A DNA stretch of 64,000 nucleotides from Arachnia propionica (lineage in GTDB: Bacteria; Actinomycetota; Actinomycetes; Propionibacteriales; Propionibacteriaceae): the NCBI RefSeq assembly GCF_003859805.1, contig NZ_RQZG01000005.1, positions 122,104-186,103 on the forward strand, given 5' to 3'. Of the stretch, positions 9,201-18,136 are shown piece by piece. Every line of letters starts with the position of its first letter. Within the stretch, counting starts at the first letter, position 1. A program made the translations under genes and the position numbers. A model generated the notes under the pieces. It was not told where the DNA came from and searched no databases. It saw only the letters and a list, made by a program, of their open reading frames with translations.

Positions 9201-9892
9201 CCACTCCAGTGATTGAGTGTCACAGCATCATCCGTCGCTACGGCCGAGGTGAGAACAGCTTCACGGCCTTGAAGGGCATCGACCTCAGCGTCGGCGAGGG
9301 GGAGTCCGTCGCGGTCATCGGGAAGTCAGGGTCAGGCAAGTCCACGCTCATGCACATCATGGCGCTGCTCGATCGTCCCACCTCGGGAGCGGTCTCGGTG
9401 CGCGGCGTCAGAACGGATGCCCTGGGGGCAAGGCGACTCGAGAGGGTGCGCAACGAGGAGTTCGGGTTCGTGTTCCAGCAGTTCTTCCTCATCGCGGGTG
9501 GATCGGTCCTGGACAATGTCACCCTTCCGCTCACGATTGCCGGGGTGCGTCCAGCCGAGCGTCGCAGGCGTGGCATGGAGGTCCTTGAGCAGCTCGACAT
9601 CGTGGACAAGGCGAGAAGTGCTGCCAACAAACTCTCGGGTGGGCAGAAACAGCGACTCGTCATCGCCCGTGCCCTGATCACCGCCCCGTCGGTCATCTTC
9701 GCCGACGAGCCCACGGGGAATCTCGACACCTCTGCGGGTAGGACCGTGTGGAACCTTCTGGCCGGGCTCAACCGTGAGCATGGCATCACCCTCATCCTCG
9801 TGACCCATGATCCTGACCTCGCCGCCCGGTGTGGTCGGCAGGTCGTCATCCATGACGGTCGTCTCGCCCAGGGAACGGGGGAGACCCGATGA
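9197..9892 (+). CDS. MacB/LolD-type ABC transporter ATP-binding protein
   Basis: 231 residues, single ABC domain. Walker [10 protein letters not shown] near residue 42, signature LSGGQKQR, Walker [13 protein letters not shown] and the His switch LVTHD are all intact. The DEPTGNLD form is typical of the MacB/LolD/FtsE group, which drive mechanotransmission exporters. ATG 9197 overlaps the monooxygenase stop (ATGA); the longer reading frame upstream is inside that gene. Pairs with the FtsX-like permease encoded next. Confidence 0.92.
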   Translation: MTTPVIECHSIIRRYGRGENSFTALKGIDLSVGEGESVAVIGKSGSGKSTLMHIMALLDRPTSGAVSVRGVRTDALGARRLERVRNEEFGFVFQQFFLIAGGSVLDNVTLPLTIAGVRPAERRRRGMEVLEQLDIVDKARSAANKLSGGQKQRLVIARALITAPSVIFADEPTGNLDTSAGRTVWNLLAGLNREHGITLILVTHDPDLAARCGRQVVIHDGRLAQGTGETR

Positions 9893-11172
9893 GGATGATC
9901 GACCTGGTCCATGGAGCCTCCGGAAACGTCCTGCGCAGCAGGGCTCGCACGGTTCTCACCGGGATCGCGGTGATGATCGGGAGCTTCACCCTGGTGCTCA
10001 CCGTCGGCATCGGGACCGGCGTGAATGCCTACATCGCCGACACGGTGGACGGTCTTGGAGCCCCGACCACCATGGAGCTCAGCCGGGCCGACGACACCGA
10101 GGAGGGAGACCTGCAGGTCTATGATCCCGAGGCAGGCACTGTCACGGGGCCGGGGTTCAGTGGCTCAGGGCCCGGGATCAGTGAGGAACAACTCGACCAG
10201 GCCCGGGCGCTGCCGGGGGTGGTCAGCGTGGAGCCCTTCGAGACGATCCTCGTCGATCACGTCCAACGCGCTGGCGGGGAGAGGTATTCGAGCGGGCTCG
10301 GTGCTCTCCAGCACGACAATGTGCTCCAGACATCGGTGGGGGTTCCGCCGGATGACACCAGCACATCACATGAGATCGCTGTTCCCGCGAACTACGTCGG
10401 GGCGTTGGACTACTCGGACGAGACGGCGATCCTCGGCGAGGAGCTCATCTTCGGGTTTCGTGACCAGACCGGTGCCGAGCACACCGCGGCCGCCCGGGTC
10501 ACGGGGGTGATCCGGCCGGGAGTGATACCCCAGACCACCCCCGTGGCGAATCAGGCCCTGGTCTCTCACATCGCCCAGGTGCAGGCCGTGGGCATGCCCA
10601 GTGGTCAGCGCAGGCCGATGGCCAATGCCGGCCTCGTCTTCTCCCCTGACCTCGATGTCGACGATGTCAACCGCCTCAAGGAGGAGCTCAGGTCGATCGG
10701 TCTGGAAGGCACCACGGTCCTGGATCGGATCGGGACCTTCAAGGCTGTCATCGATGGAATCGTGCTCGTGATGGCAGCCTTTGCAGCGATCACCCTGCTG
10801 GCTGCCGCCTTCGGGGTCGCCAACACACTGCTCATGTCCGTTCAGGAACGGACTCGAGAGATCGGGCTTCTCAAGGCACTTGGTACCTCTGGCAGAGTCA
10901 TCTTCTGGTTGTTCGCCCTCGAAGCCGTCGTCATCGGGATCCTGGGTGCCGTGATCGGTGGGGGTGCCGCGATTGCCCTCGGCACGGCCGCCAACGGAGT
11001 GCTCACCACGGGGATGCTCAGTGCGTTGCCGGGCCTGAATGTCTACACCGTCGACCCTGTCGCCTTGATGTTCGTCCTCGTGTTGATCCTGGCCATGACG
11101 TTCATCGCTGGCACCGCGCCTGCTGTCCGAGCTGCTCTCAAGGAGCCGATCGAGGCCCTCCGGTACGAATGA
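9889..11172 (+). CDS. MacB-like FtsX-domain ABC permease
   Basis: 427 residues with the MacB topology: one transmembrane segment near residues 18-42, a large extracytoplasmic MacB_PCD domain (about 43-275), then three C-terminal transmembrane segments in the FtsX domain (roughly 280-310, 335-365, 385-408). The coupling stretch ERTREIGLLKALG, which meets the ATPase, is present. No MacA-type adaptor is encoded nearby, as is usual in Gram-positive systems. It starts in an ATGA overlap with the ATPase. In this family the complex exports peptides, antibiotics or signals, or senses them; here the partner monooxygenase suggests a small-molecule substrate. Confidence 0.9.
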   Translation: MRMIDLVHGASGNVLRSRARTVLTGIAVMIGSFTLVLTVGIGTGVNAYIADTVDGLGAPTTMELSRADDTEEGDLQVYDPEAGTVTGPGFSGSGPGISEEQLDQARALPGVVSVEPFETILVDHVQRAGGERYSSGLGALQHDNVLQTSVGVPPDDTSTSHEIAVPANYVGALDYSDETAILGEELIFGFRDQTGAEHTAAARVTGVIRPGVIPQTTPVANQALVSHIAQVQAVGMPSGQRRPMANAGLVFSPDLDVDDVNRLKEELRSIGLEGTTVLDRIGTFKAVIDGIVLVMAAFAAITLLAAAFGVANTLLMSVQERTREIGLLKALGTSGRVIFWLFALEAVVIGILGAVIGGGAAIALGTAANGVLTTGMLSALPGLNVYTVDPVALMFVLVLILAMTFIAGTAPAVRAALKEPIEALRYE

Positions 11173-11208
11173 TGGGTCGGGTCGGCAGCGGCAACAGCTC
11201 AGGAATCG

Positions 11209-11243
11209 CCCCACGGGTGACCAGTGGGGACAGGGCATAAGAT
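11209..11243 (+). promoter_or_regulatory. Leaderless promoter of add with a flanking dyad
   Basis: A -10 box TAAGAT (11238-11243) sits 6 nt before the add ATG, so the transcript probably begins at or next to the start codon. A possible -35 GGTGAC (11216-11221) is 16 nt upstream and lies in the loop of an inverted repeat CCCCAC (11209-11214) / GTGGGG (11224-11229), which could be an operator or the tail hairpin of the exporter operon. Confidence 0.5.
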
Positions 11244-11249
11244 CGTCGC

Positions 11250-12341
11250 ATGCTGACTGTTGAAGAGCTGCGTGTGCTACCGAAGGTTGCCCTCCATGAC
11301 CACCTCGACGGGGGGCTCAGGCCGCAGACCGTGATCGAGCACTGTGCCGAGAACGGCCATGACCTGCCCACCACGGACCCGGAGGAATTGCGTCGCTGGT
11401 TCTTCGAGGCCGCGGACTCCGGCTCCCTGGTGCGCTACCTGGAGGGCTTCGCCCACACCTGTGCAGCGATGCAGACCAGGGATCAACTGGTGCGGGTGGC
11501 CCGTGAGTTCGTGCTGGACCAGGCGGCCGACGGTGTGGTCTACGCCGAAGCCCGGTGGGCCCCGGAGCAGCACCTGGAGCAAGGACTCAGCCTCACCCAG
11601 GCCGTCGAGGCGGTCCGGGACGGGCTGGCATGGGGGATGGCCGATGCGGAGGCGGCCGGGCAGGCCATCGTCGCCACCCAGCTGGTGACCGCGATGCGTC
11701 ACGTCGAGCAGCCCACCACCGAGATCGCCCAGCTGGCGTTGCAGTACCGCGACGACTCGGTGGTCGGCTTCGACATCGCCGGTGCCGAGTACGGGTTCAG
11801 GCCGTCCCGGTTCCGTGACTCCTTCGAGCTGCTTCGGCGCAACAACGCCCACATCACCATCCACGCCGGCGAGGCGGACGGCCCGGAGTCGATGTGGGAG
11901 GCCATCCAGCTGTGCGGGGCGCAGCGCATCGGGCACGGGGTGAGGATCGTCGAGGACATCGAGGACCTCCACGGCCCGCGTCCCCGGCTGGGCAGGCTCG
12001 CCGCCTTCGTGCGGGACCAGCAGATTCCCCTGGAGGTGTGCCCCACCTCCAACACCCAGACCGGCATTGCGGCGACGGTGGCGGAGCACCCGGTGGGTAG
12101 GCTCGCGGAGCTGGGCTTCAACGTCACCATCCACTGCGACAACCGGCTGATGAGTGGCACCACCCTCAGCCAGGAGTTCGCGAAGCTCTCCGAGGCCTTC
12201 GGGTGGGGGCTGGCCGAGGTGGAGCGGGCCACGGTGGCGGCCATGCGCGCGGCCTTCCTCCACCACGACGAGCGCGAGGCCCTGGTCGACGGGCTGATCC
12301 GCCCGGCCTATCGTGCGGCCCGTCACGGGAAGACCGCGTGA
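11250..12341 (+). CDS. add: Adenosine deaminase
   Basis: 363 residues; deaminates adenosine and deoxyadenosine to inosine and deoxyinosine. Zinc ligands and catalytic residues of the family are in place: His16 and His18 in LHDHLDGGLRP, His205 with Glu208 in TIHAGE, His229 in RIGHG, and Asp297 in the HCDNRLMSG block, which is the actinobacterial form of the TDDP motif. ATG 11250 has no ribosome site and lies 6 nt after a -10 box, so translation is likely leaderless. Its stop overlaps the RNase H gene by 4 bp. Works upstream of DeoD in purine salvage. Confidence 0.95.
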   Translation: MLTVEELRVLPKVALHDHLDGGLRPQTVIEHCAENGHDLPTTDPEELRRWFFEAADSGSLVRYLEGFAHTCAAMQTRDQLVRVAREFVLDQAADGVVYAEARWAPEQHLEQGLSLTQAVEAVRDGLAWGMADAEAAGQAIVATQLVTAMRHVEQPTTEIAQLALQYRDDSVVGFDIAGAEYGFRPSRFRDSFELLRRNNAHITIHAGEADGPESMWEAIQLCGAQRIGHGVRIVEDIEDLHGPRPRLGRLAAFVRDQQIPLEVCPTSNTQTGIAATVAEHPVGRLAELGFNVTIHCDNRLMSGTTLSQEFAKLSEAFGWGLAEVERATVAAMRAAFLHHDEREALVDGLIRPAYRAARHGKTA

Positions 12342-13237
12342 TCACCGCTGCCGCCGACGGGTCGTCGTTGGCCAATCCAGGCCCGGCCGGGTGGGCGTGG
12401 TACATCGACGATGAGCGCTGGGCCGCTGGTGGCTGGGTGCACGGCACGAACAACATGGCCGAGCTCCAGGCGGTGCTGGAACTCCTGTTGGCCACGGCCG
12501 GTGCTGATGAGGAGCTGCTGATCCTGTGTGACTCGCGCTACGTCATCAACTCGCTGACCACGTGGCTGCCCGGCTGGAAACGCAAGGGCTGGCGGAAGGG
12601 CGACGGCAAGCCGGTCCTCAACGTCGAGCTCATGCAGCAGCTGGATGCGGCCCTGACGGGGCGTCGGGTGCGTTTCGAGTGGGTGAAGGGGCACTCCGGG
12701 CACGACCTCAACGACGCCGCTGACCAGCGGGCTCGGGCCGCCGCGACCGCCCACCGGGACGGAACCGTCGTCGATGCCGGTCCCGGTTTCGGGATTCCCC
12801 GTGCCGAGCCCCGCCAACCGGTCGCCGTGGTCGAGCCGCAGCCCGACCTGTTCAGTGTCGTCGAGGAGCCACCGGTCACCACGCCCGCCGGCATTCCCGG
12901 CACGGCCGGGCAACGGGTCAAGGCGATGCTCGTCTCCTTGACCCGGCAGTTGCTCAGTCCCGAGGTGCGCACCGATGCGGAGCGGCTGCGTGACCTGTTG
13001 CACCCGGACTTCATCGCGCACGCCGTCGACGGGAGGGTCATCGACATCGACCACGGGAGCTGGCACCCCCTCGATGATGTTGACCTCGAGGTGCTCGGCG
13101 TCGACGAGTACGCCCCAGGGGTGGCCGGGATGCGGTGGCGCCAACGCGATCGGCTGCGTTACGGACTGTGGCAGCAGACCCCGCTCGGCTGGCGGCTGCG
13201 GTTCGCCCAGGTGACCCCGGTCCCCGAGCCGGGCTGA
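12338..13237 (+). CDS. RNase H with a C-terminal NTF2/SnoaL-like domain
   Basis: 299 residues. Residues 1-138 are a type I RNase H: the four carboxylates Asp7, Glu42, Asp65 and Asp129 and His122 are all in register with the family, so degradation of RNA in RNA-DNA hybrids is expected. A Pro/Val-rich linker (about 145-185) leads to a domain at about 190-299 that resembles DUF4440/SnoaL-like NTF2 folds (helix, then 'LLHPDFIAH', then mixed strands ending in LGWRLRFAQVTP). GTG 12338 overlaps the add stop as GTGA. The extra domain has no catalytic residues I can point to and may bind a small ligand or dimerise. The RNase H call is firm; the second domain is by pattern only. Confidence 0.82.
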   Translation: MITAAADGSSLANPGPAGWAWYIDDERWAAGGWVHGTNNMAELQAVLELLLATAGADEELLILCDSRYVINSLTTWLPGWKRKGWRKGDGKPVLNVELMQQLDAALTGRRVRFEWVKGHSGHDLNDAADQRARAAATAHRDGTVVDAGPGFGIPRAEPRQPVAVVEPQPDLFSVVEEPPVTTPAGIPGTAGQRVKAMLVSLTRQLLSPEVRTDAERLRDLLHPDFIAHAVDGRVIDIDHGSWHPLDDVDLEVLGVDEYAPGVAGMRWRQRDRLRYGLWQQTPLGWRLRFAQVTPVPEPG

Positions 13238-13374
13238 TCCTCGCACCGGATCGGTCAAACGGACGACGCGATCGAGTGGACAGGTGCCCCAATCCCGCTT
13301 TGGCAATAGACTCGGCATCGTAAGACGTACGACGTGCACGAGGTTCCGGGACCGACCGGACGGAGAGGACCGCC

Positions 13375-14247
13375 TTGGCTGAGCAGCTTGCCTTCGAGTT
13401 GCGTTCCGTGTCCGTCGGTCTGGGAGCGCGTCCGGTGCTGCAGGAGGTGCACCTGGTCGCCCCACCCGGCATCGTGATGGGGCTGATCGGGCGCAACGGT
13501 GCCGGGAAGTCCACCCTGATGCGGCTGCTGGCAGGACGTGAGGGACGGTGCAGCGGAGAGGCCTCGGTCCTCGGCGAGCCCTTGCCGGATGCCGCCTCCG
13601 GGCGGGTGTTCCTGACCGCCGAGTACTGGCCCTTCGGGCCGGATCAGCGGTTCAAGGACCTCATCCGGCACCTGACCCGGGTGCACCCGCACTTCGATCC
13701 GGAACGGGCCCTGGAACTCCTGGCGTGGTTCGACGTTCCAGCCAACCGCTACCCCTTCGCGGTGAGCCGTGGGCAGCGCACGGCGGCCTTCCTCTCCCTC
13801 GCACTGGCGGCGAGGGCCCCGCTGACGTTGCTGGACGAGCCCTACCTCGGACTGGATGTTCCGGCGCGCCGTCGGTTCACCCGGATCCTCACCGAGGAAC
13901 TGGCCATGTACCCCAGGACACTGATGTTGTCCACCCATCTGGTCGACGAGGCGGAGCCGCTGTTTCATCGGGTGGCGATGATGGAGGCCGGGCGGGTCAT
14001 CGCCGCCGACACCGTTCCCGGGCTGCTCGCCCAGTTCGTCCGGGTGCACGGTCCGATCGAGGAGGTGTCCCGGCTGCCCAGACTGGGGCGGCTCGACCGG
14101 GTGGGCGGCCAGGCCAGCGCGGTGGTGCGTCGCGGCCACGAGGCAGGGTTCCCGGGGCAGTCCGTCAGTCTCAGGGAGTTGGCGGACCTCCTCATCGGGC
14201 CCAGGCGGGAGGCCCTGCCGGGTGAGGACGAGAAAGGTCCACGATGA
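13375..14247 (+). CDS. ABC transporter ATP-binding protein (YtrB-like)
   Basis: 290 residues, one ABC domain. Walker A GRNGAGKST at 39-47, Walker B LTLLDEPYLGLD, and His switch LSTH are intact; the signature is the weak form VSRGQR in place of LSGGQ, common in the CcmA/YtrB-type exporters of Gram-positives. The start is TTG 13375, preceded by GGAGAGG at 13362-13368 with good spacing; no better ATG or GTG lies before the P-loop. It overlaps the membrane protein gene by 4 bp, giving an ATPase plus permease pair. No GntR regulator of the YtrA type is next to it. The cargo is unknown. Confidence 0.85.
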   Translation: MAEQLAFELRSVSVGLGARPVLQEVHLVAPPGIVMGLIGRNGAGKSTLMRLLAGREGRCSGEASVLGEPLPDAASGRVFLTAEYWPFGPDQRFKDLIRHLTRVHPHFDPERALELLAWFDVPANRYPFAVSRGQRTAAFLSLALAARAPLTLLDEPYLGLDVPARRRFTRILTEELAMYPRTLMLSTHLVDEAEPLFHRVAMMEAGRVIAADTVPGLLAQFVRVHGPIEEVSRLPRLGRLDRVGGQASAVVRRGHEAGFPGQSVSLRELADLLIGPRREALPGEDEKGPR

Positions 14248-14843
14248 ATGCGACGATGACCCCCATCCTGTCCGCACTCGGGGGCCGCTGGGGATGGCGG
14301 TTCTGGTGGCCGGCCCTGCCCTGGCTGGTGGATGCGGCGATGGTGATGACGTTTCGGCAGGACAGGATGGAGGAACCTGCCGGGGTGCTGCTCGTGGCCG
14401 CCCTGTTCAGTGTTCCCGTGCTGTGGCTGTGGGGTGCCCGTTTCGCCGTCGGGCTGGGACATGCCAGACGGCACGTCTACCCCGTCGGTGTGCTGGGCAC
14501 CTTCACCGGGATCGTGGTGTGGGCGGCCATCACCGGGATCAGTGCCACCGCGATGGCCAGCGCCGAGCTGCGCGCGATGGTTCCGTTGTTCGTCTTCTAC
14601 GGGGTGCCGTTGGCGTCGTTGTTCCTCATGCTCTGCACGCTCGGCCTCGGGTACGGCTGGCGCGGTGTGGTGGCCGCGATCCTCAGCTGGGGGGTCCTGG
14701 CGGGCGGGTTCTACGGTCTGGCGTGGCCGCTGCTGGACCGGGTGACCGGCAGCCAGTTCCTGGGCGGTCTGGTGGGGATCGCCGTGTTCTTCACGCTGGC
14801 CTGCTGGCTCGGCTGGCTCGGCTTCCGTCACGCCAGAGCGTGA
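14244..14843 (+). CDS. Membrane protein, probable ABC permease partner
   Basis: 199 residues with about five to six hydrophobic segments (roughly 20-38, 46-66, 78-100, 107-130, 135-160, 168-190). No family is recognised. It starts in an ATGA overlap with the ATPase gene and has no other nearby partner, so it is most likely the permease of that exporter. It ends 36 bp before metG. Confidence 0.75.
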   Translation: MNATMTPILSALGGRWGWRFWWPALPWLVDAAMVMTFRQDRMEEPAGVLLVAALFSVPVLWLWGARFAVGLGHARRHVYPVGVLGTFTGIVVWAAITGISATAMASAELRAMVPLFVFYGVPLASLFLMLCTLGLGYGWRGVVAAILSWGVLAGGFYGLAWPLLDRVTGSQFLGGLVGIAVFFTLACWLGWLGFRHARA

Positions 14844-14866
14844 CCGGGGCAGCCGCCGCCAACCGA

Positions 14867-14872
14867 TAGAAT
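14867..14872 (+). promoter_or_regulatory. Leaderless -10 box of metG
   Basis: TAGAAT ends 7 nt before ATG 14880, and no Shine-Dalgarno sequence is present. The spacing fits transcription starting at the start codon. It also supports 14880 as start over ATG 14871, which overlaps the -10 box itself. Confidence 0.55.
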
Positions 14873-14879
14873 GCCGCCC

Positions 14880-16667
14880 ATGTGTGCAGACGTTCTCGCG
14901 GCGGTGGCCTGGCCCTATGCCAATGGCCCCCGTCACATCGGTCACGTGTCCGGTTTCGGGGTCCCCTCGGATGTCTTCGCGCGCTACATGCGCATGGCCG
15001 GGCACAACGTCCTGATGGTCTCGGGATCGGATGAGCACGGCACCGCCATCCAGGTCAAGGCCGACCAGGAGGGGCTGACCGCCAGGGAGTGTGCGGACAG
15101 GTACCACCGGATCATCGCCACGGACCTGCAGGGGCTGGGGCTGTCCTACGACCTGTTCACCCGCACCACGACCCCGAACCACTACCGGGTGGTGCAGCAG
15201 ATGTTCACCGCCCTGCACGACAACGGCTACGTGTTCTCCAAGTCTCAGCTGGGGGCGATCTCCCCGTCGACGGGGCGTACCCTGCCTGACCGGTTCATCG
15301 AGGGCACCTGCCCGATCTGCGGCTACACCGCGGCACGTGGCGACCAGTGCGACCAGTGCGGGAACCAGCTGGACCCGGCGGATCTGATCGACCCGGTCTC
15401 CCGGATCAACGGGGAGAGGCCGGAGTTCGTGGAGACCGAGCACTTCTTCCTGGACCTGCCGAAGGTGGCCGAACAGCTCACCCAGTGGCTGGCCACTCGC
15501 GAGGACTGGCGGCCGAACGTGTTGAAGTTCAGCCACAACCTGCTCAAGGAGATCCGGCCCCGCGCCATCACCCGGGATCTCGACTGGGGGGTGCCGGTGC
15601 CCCTCGACGGCTGGATCGACGCCCCGATGAAGCGCATCTACGTGTGGTTCGATGCGGTGATCGGGTATCTGTCGGCCTCCATCGAGTGGGCGCGCCGCAG
15701 TGGCGACCCCGAGGCGTGGCGCACCTTCTGGAACGCCGAGACCGCACAGAGCTTCTACTTCATGGGCAAGGACAACATCGTCTTCCACTCGGTGATCTGG
15801 CCGGGCATCCTGCTCGGTGCCAACGGCCAGGGGGCCGTCGGTGGTGAGGTGAAGCCGGAGCTGGGCGAGCTGCAGCTGCCCACCGAGGTGGTCAGCTCCG
15901 AGTTCATGACCATGAAGGGCTCCAAGGTCTCCAGTTCCCGGGGGGCCAGCATCTTCGTCGGGGACTTCCTGGCCGAGTTCGGCCCCGATGCGCTGCGTTA
16001 CTTCATCGCGGTGGCAGGGCCGGAGAACCAGGACACGGATTTCACCTGGGAGGAGTTCGTCCGTCGGATCAACTTCGAGCTGGCCAACGAGTGGGGCAAC
16101 CTCGTCAACCGCTCCATCTCGATGGCCCACAAGAACGTCGGCGCCATCCCTGAGGCCGGAGAGCTCACCGAGGTGGACCAAAAGCTGCTCGACGCCTCGG
16201 CAGCGGCCTTCGACGTCGTGGGCGAGCACATCGCGCAGCGTCGTTTCAAGGCCGGGATCACCGAGGCGATGCGGATCGTCTCGCTGGCCAACAAGTACCT
16301 CTCCGACGAGGAGCCGTGGAAGAAGAAGGACGACCCGGCGCGCCGCGACACCATCCTGCACGTCGCGCTGCAGGTGGTCAGCGACTGCAACACCCTGCTC
16401 ACCCCGTACCTGCCGCACGCGGCGCAGGCCATCTTCGAGGCCCTCGGCAACGAGGGGGTGTGGGCGGCGCAGCCGGAGCTGGTCGAGGTCAGCGATGGTG
16501 ACCTGACCTATCCCATCCTCACCGGCGACTACGCCGCCCAGCAGGCCACCTGGGAGCGTCGGGAGATCGTGCCGGGCACGCCGTTGGCCAAGCCGACCCC
16601 GCTGTTCCGTAAGCTTGACGAGAAGCTCGCCACCGAGGGCCCGAGCTGGGCCCCCATCCGCGGATAG
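14880..16667 (+). CDS. metG: Methionyl-tRNA synthetase
   Basis: 595 residues; charges tRNA-Met. The class I HIGH motif is at 19-22 (PRHIGH), four zinc cysteines lie in the CPICG ... CDQCG knuckle near residues 144-161, and the KMSKS-equivalent KGSKVSSS is near 346. The C-terminus ends soon after the anticodon-binding helix bundle, without the tRNA-binding EMAP-like tail, as in other short actinobacterial MetRS. ATG 14880 gives the usual start for the family and sits behind a leaderless promoter. Independent transcription is therefore likely despite close spacing to the exporter genes. Confidence 0.95.
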   Translation: MCADVLAAVAWPYANGPRHIGHVSGFGVPSDVFARYMRMAGHNVLMVSGSDEHGTAIQVKADQEGLTARECADRYHRIIATDLQGLGLSYDLFTRTTTPNHYRVVQQMFTALHDNGYVFSKSQLGAISPSTGRTLPDRFIEGTCPICGYTAARGDQCDQCGNQLDPADLIDPVSRINGERPEFVETEHFFLDLPKVAEQLTQWLATREDWRPNVLKFSHNLLKEIRPRAITRDLDWGVPVPLDGWIDAPMKRIYVWFDAVIGYLSASIEWARRSGDPEAWRTFWNAETAQSFYFMGKDNIVFHSVIWPGILLGANGQGAVGGEVKPELGELQLPTEVVSSEFMTMKGSKVSSSRGASIFVGDFLAEFGPDALRYFIAVAGPENQDTDFTWEEFVRRINFELANEWGNLVNRSISMAHKNVGAIPEAGELTEVDQKLLDASAAAFDVVGEHIAQRRFKAGITEAMRIVSLANKYLSDEEPWKKKDDPARRDTILHVALQVVSDCNTLLTPYLPHAAQAIFEALGNEGVWAAQPELVEVSDGDLTYPILTGDYAAQQATWERREIVPGTPLAKPTPLFRKLDEKLATEGPSWAPIRG

Positions 16668-16769
16668 GCGGCACGTGATTCCGGCCGATGAGTAGGAATG
16701 TGGTGCTGCGGCAGCGTCGGTTGGTGAGTGAACCTGAAGATGCCAACAGCTTCGAATGGGAGAAGTGAG

Positions 16770-17633
16770 ATGAACCGTGTCGGTCGACCTCGTGTCGCTG
16801 TGCTGGGCGCAGCTGGCCAGACGGGCGCAGCCCTACTTCCCGAGTTGGTGGCTCGTGGAGCAGCGGTGCGGGCAGTGGTCCGACCCGGGGCCTCGGTTTC
16901 TCTGCCCGAGGGGGTTGAGAGAGCTGAAGCTGATTTTGCCGACATCGAGGCGTTGACGGAAGCGCTGTCCGGGATTGACGCGGTGTATCACATCCCGCCG
17001 ACATATTCCCCGCATGAGGTGGCGTTTGGTCGGAACGTGATGAAAGCGGCAACGCGGGTGGATGGGGTGCGCCTGGTGTATCACTCGGTGATGCACGCCG
17101 AGACACCTGACATGCCGCATCATTGGCGCAAGTGGCAGGTCGAGGAATTGCTTCGGGAGTCGGCGTTGTCGTGGACGATAGTTCGCCCGGCGATGTATGC
17201 GCAAACCGCCTTGGCTTTCCTCAACCGGGCAAGAACGCGGTTGCGATTGCCGTTTTCGCCCGACAGCTGGTTCACCCCCATTGACGTGGCCGACGTGGGT
17301 CGAGCTGCGGCGATCGTGCTGGTCGAGGACGGGCATGAGCGCCAGACGTACACCTTGGCCGGAGCCGAACGGCTGACCATGCGGCAGATGGCTGAACGTA
17401 TGGCCGACGCCTGGGGACATGACGTCTCCGTGCAGCGCTGGCCGTCGTGGTTGGTGGCCCGGGTGGCGGCTCGTCGTTATGACCATGGTTCCCGTGCGCT
17501 GCTGAAAGCAATGTTTGCGCATTATTCCGCTGCAGGATTTGAGGGTCCAGCTGATGACCTGAGGAGATTGCTCAAGGGGGAACCGACTGGTTTTGCGGCC
17601 ACGATGACTCGGTGTGCCCTCTCGGAGCAGTAG
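16770..17633 (+). CDS. NmrA-like NAD(P)-binding reductase
   Basis: 287 residues. The N-terminus has the atypical-SDR nucleotide motif GAAGQTG (around residues 12-18) and the fold continues with the YHSVMHA strand and a TPIDVADVGRAA segment typical of NmrA/NADH-binding (SDR a5-like) proteins. The classical catalytic Tyr-x-x-x-Lys is not clear, so a redox-sensing or quinone-reducing role is as likely as dehydrogenase activity. ATG 16770 follows GGGAGAAG; an upstream in-frame GTG at 16728 has none. Base composition is visibly lower in GC at third positions than metG or pgm, and it lies beside the non-coding repeat stretch, suggesting an acquired gene. Confidence 0.8.
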   Translation: MNRVGRPRVAVLGAAGQTGAALLPELVARGAAVRAVVRPGASVSLPEGVERAEADFADIEALTEALSGIDAVYHIPPTYSPHEVAFGRNVMKAATRVDGVRLVYHSVMHAETPDMPHHWRKWQVEELLRESALSWTIVRPAMYAQTALAFLNRARTRLRLPFSPDSWFTPIDVADVGRAAAIVLVEDGHERQTYTLAGAERLTMRQMAERMADAWGHDVSVQRWPSWLVARVAARRYDHGSRALLKAMFAHYSAAGFEGPADDLRRLLKGEPTGFAATMTRCALSEQ

Positions 17634-17770
17634 CGGGGGTCGGCACGGTTGCGGCGTTGCTCACGAGAGTCAGAGCAGGAGGGTTGTTCAGCGGAGGCTT
17701 CAAGGTCGCCCTGACCCGAGGTCTGCCCCCTGCACGACCCTCCAGGATGGTGTTTCCTGACCGTGGTGGT

Positions 17771-17882
17771 TTCGCCTGTCTTGTCCCGGGTTCGCCTGTG
17801 TTGGGTGTGGCTCGCCTGTGGCTCGCCTGTCCAACTGGACAGGCGAAGAGAATCGGCAGGCGTTTCCGGCCCAAGGCAGGCG
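17771..17882. repeat. Phased TTCGCCTGT repeat array around a dyad
   Basis: Forward units (T/C)TCGCCTGT start at 17771, 17791, 17811 and 17822; the first three are exactly 20 bp apart. Inverted units with CAGGCG start at 17840, 17857 and 17877, the last two again 20 bp apart. The whole block folds about a centre near 17834. It could be a multi-site protein-binding array on one helix face or a dispersed REP-like element. Confidence 0.7.
17823..17846. repeat. Perfect 11-bp inverted repeat at centre of the array
   Basis: TCGCCTGTCCA (17823-17833), spacer AC, TGGACAGGCGA (17836-17846). Too short a loop for an RNA hairpin without opening two pairs, so a dimeric protein site or cruciform is as likely as a terminator. 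Confidence 0.75.
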
Positions 17883-18136
17883 AATCAGCGTGCTGCGGAA
17901 GCCGGTGGGAGGGGGTGACTGAAGGATGAGTGCCAGAGGTCTCGACATGGACTGCGCGCTGGCACGCGTGGTCCGGTGTGAGCAGCGGGCGTCATCAATC
18001 CCTTGAGGAGATCGGCGACGCCCGCCACCGGTTTGTGCCTCAGGAGCAGTGATGCTGCCGAGGGTGGACGGATGAGGGCGGCACCCCCACCGAACACTGG
18101 CCGATCCTCGTCGGCCTCAACGCGGTCGGCTGAGGG

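Larger units (their letters stand above)
17634..18136. other. 503-bp stretch with no convincing gene
   Basis: Short open frames occur on both strands here but none has a ribosome site, a recognisable domain or the expected third-position bias. The stretch holds a phased TTCGCCTGT repeat array (17771-17882) with a perfect dyad, plus small hairpins at 18099-18116 and 18128-18142 next to the end of the mutase gene that could help end its transcript. Confidence 0.6.

Noticed and set aside
13300..13326. TTGGCA and TAAGAC as a promoter for the ABC ATPase gene at 13375
   Set aside because: Spacing is 15 bp and the -10 match is weak, so I do not list it.
17771..17882. CRISPR array
   Set aside because: Repeat units are only about 9 bp, occur in both directions, spacers are 11 bp or less, and no cas genes are present.
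17612..17929. 105-codon plus-strand open frame in the repeat stretch
   Set aside because: It overlaps the end of the NmrA gene, has no ribosome site, runs through the repeat array and shows no domain.
17885..18097. 70-codon minus-strand frame downstream of the mutase gene
   Set aside because: No ribosome site or family; its Pro/Ser/Arg content looks like GC-rich noise.
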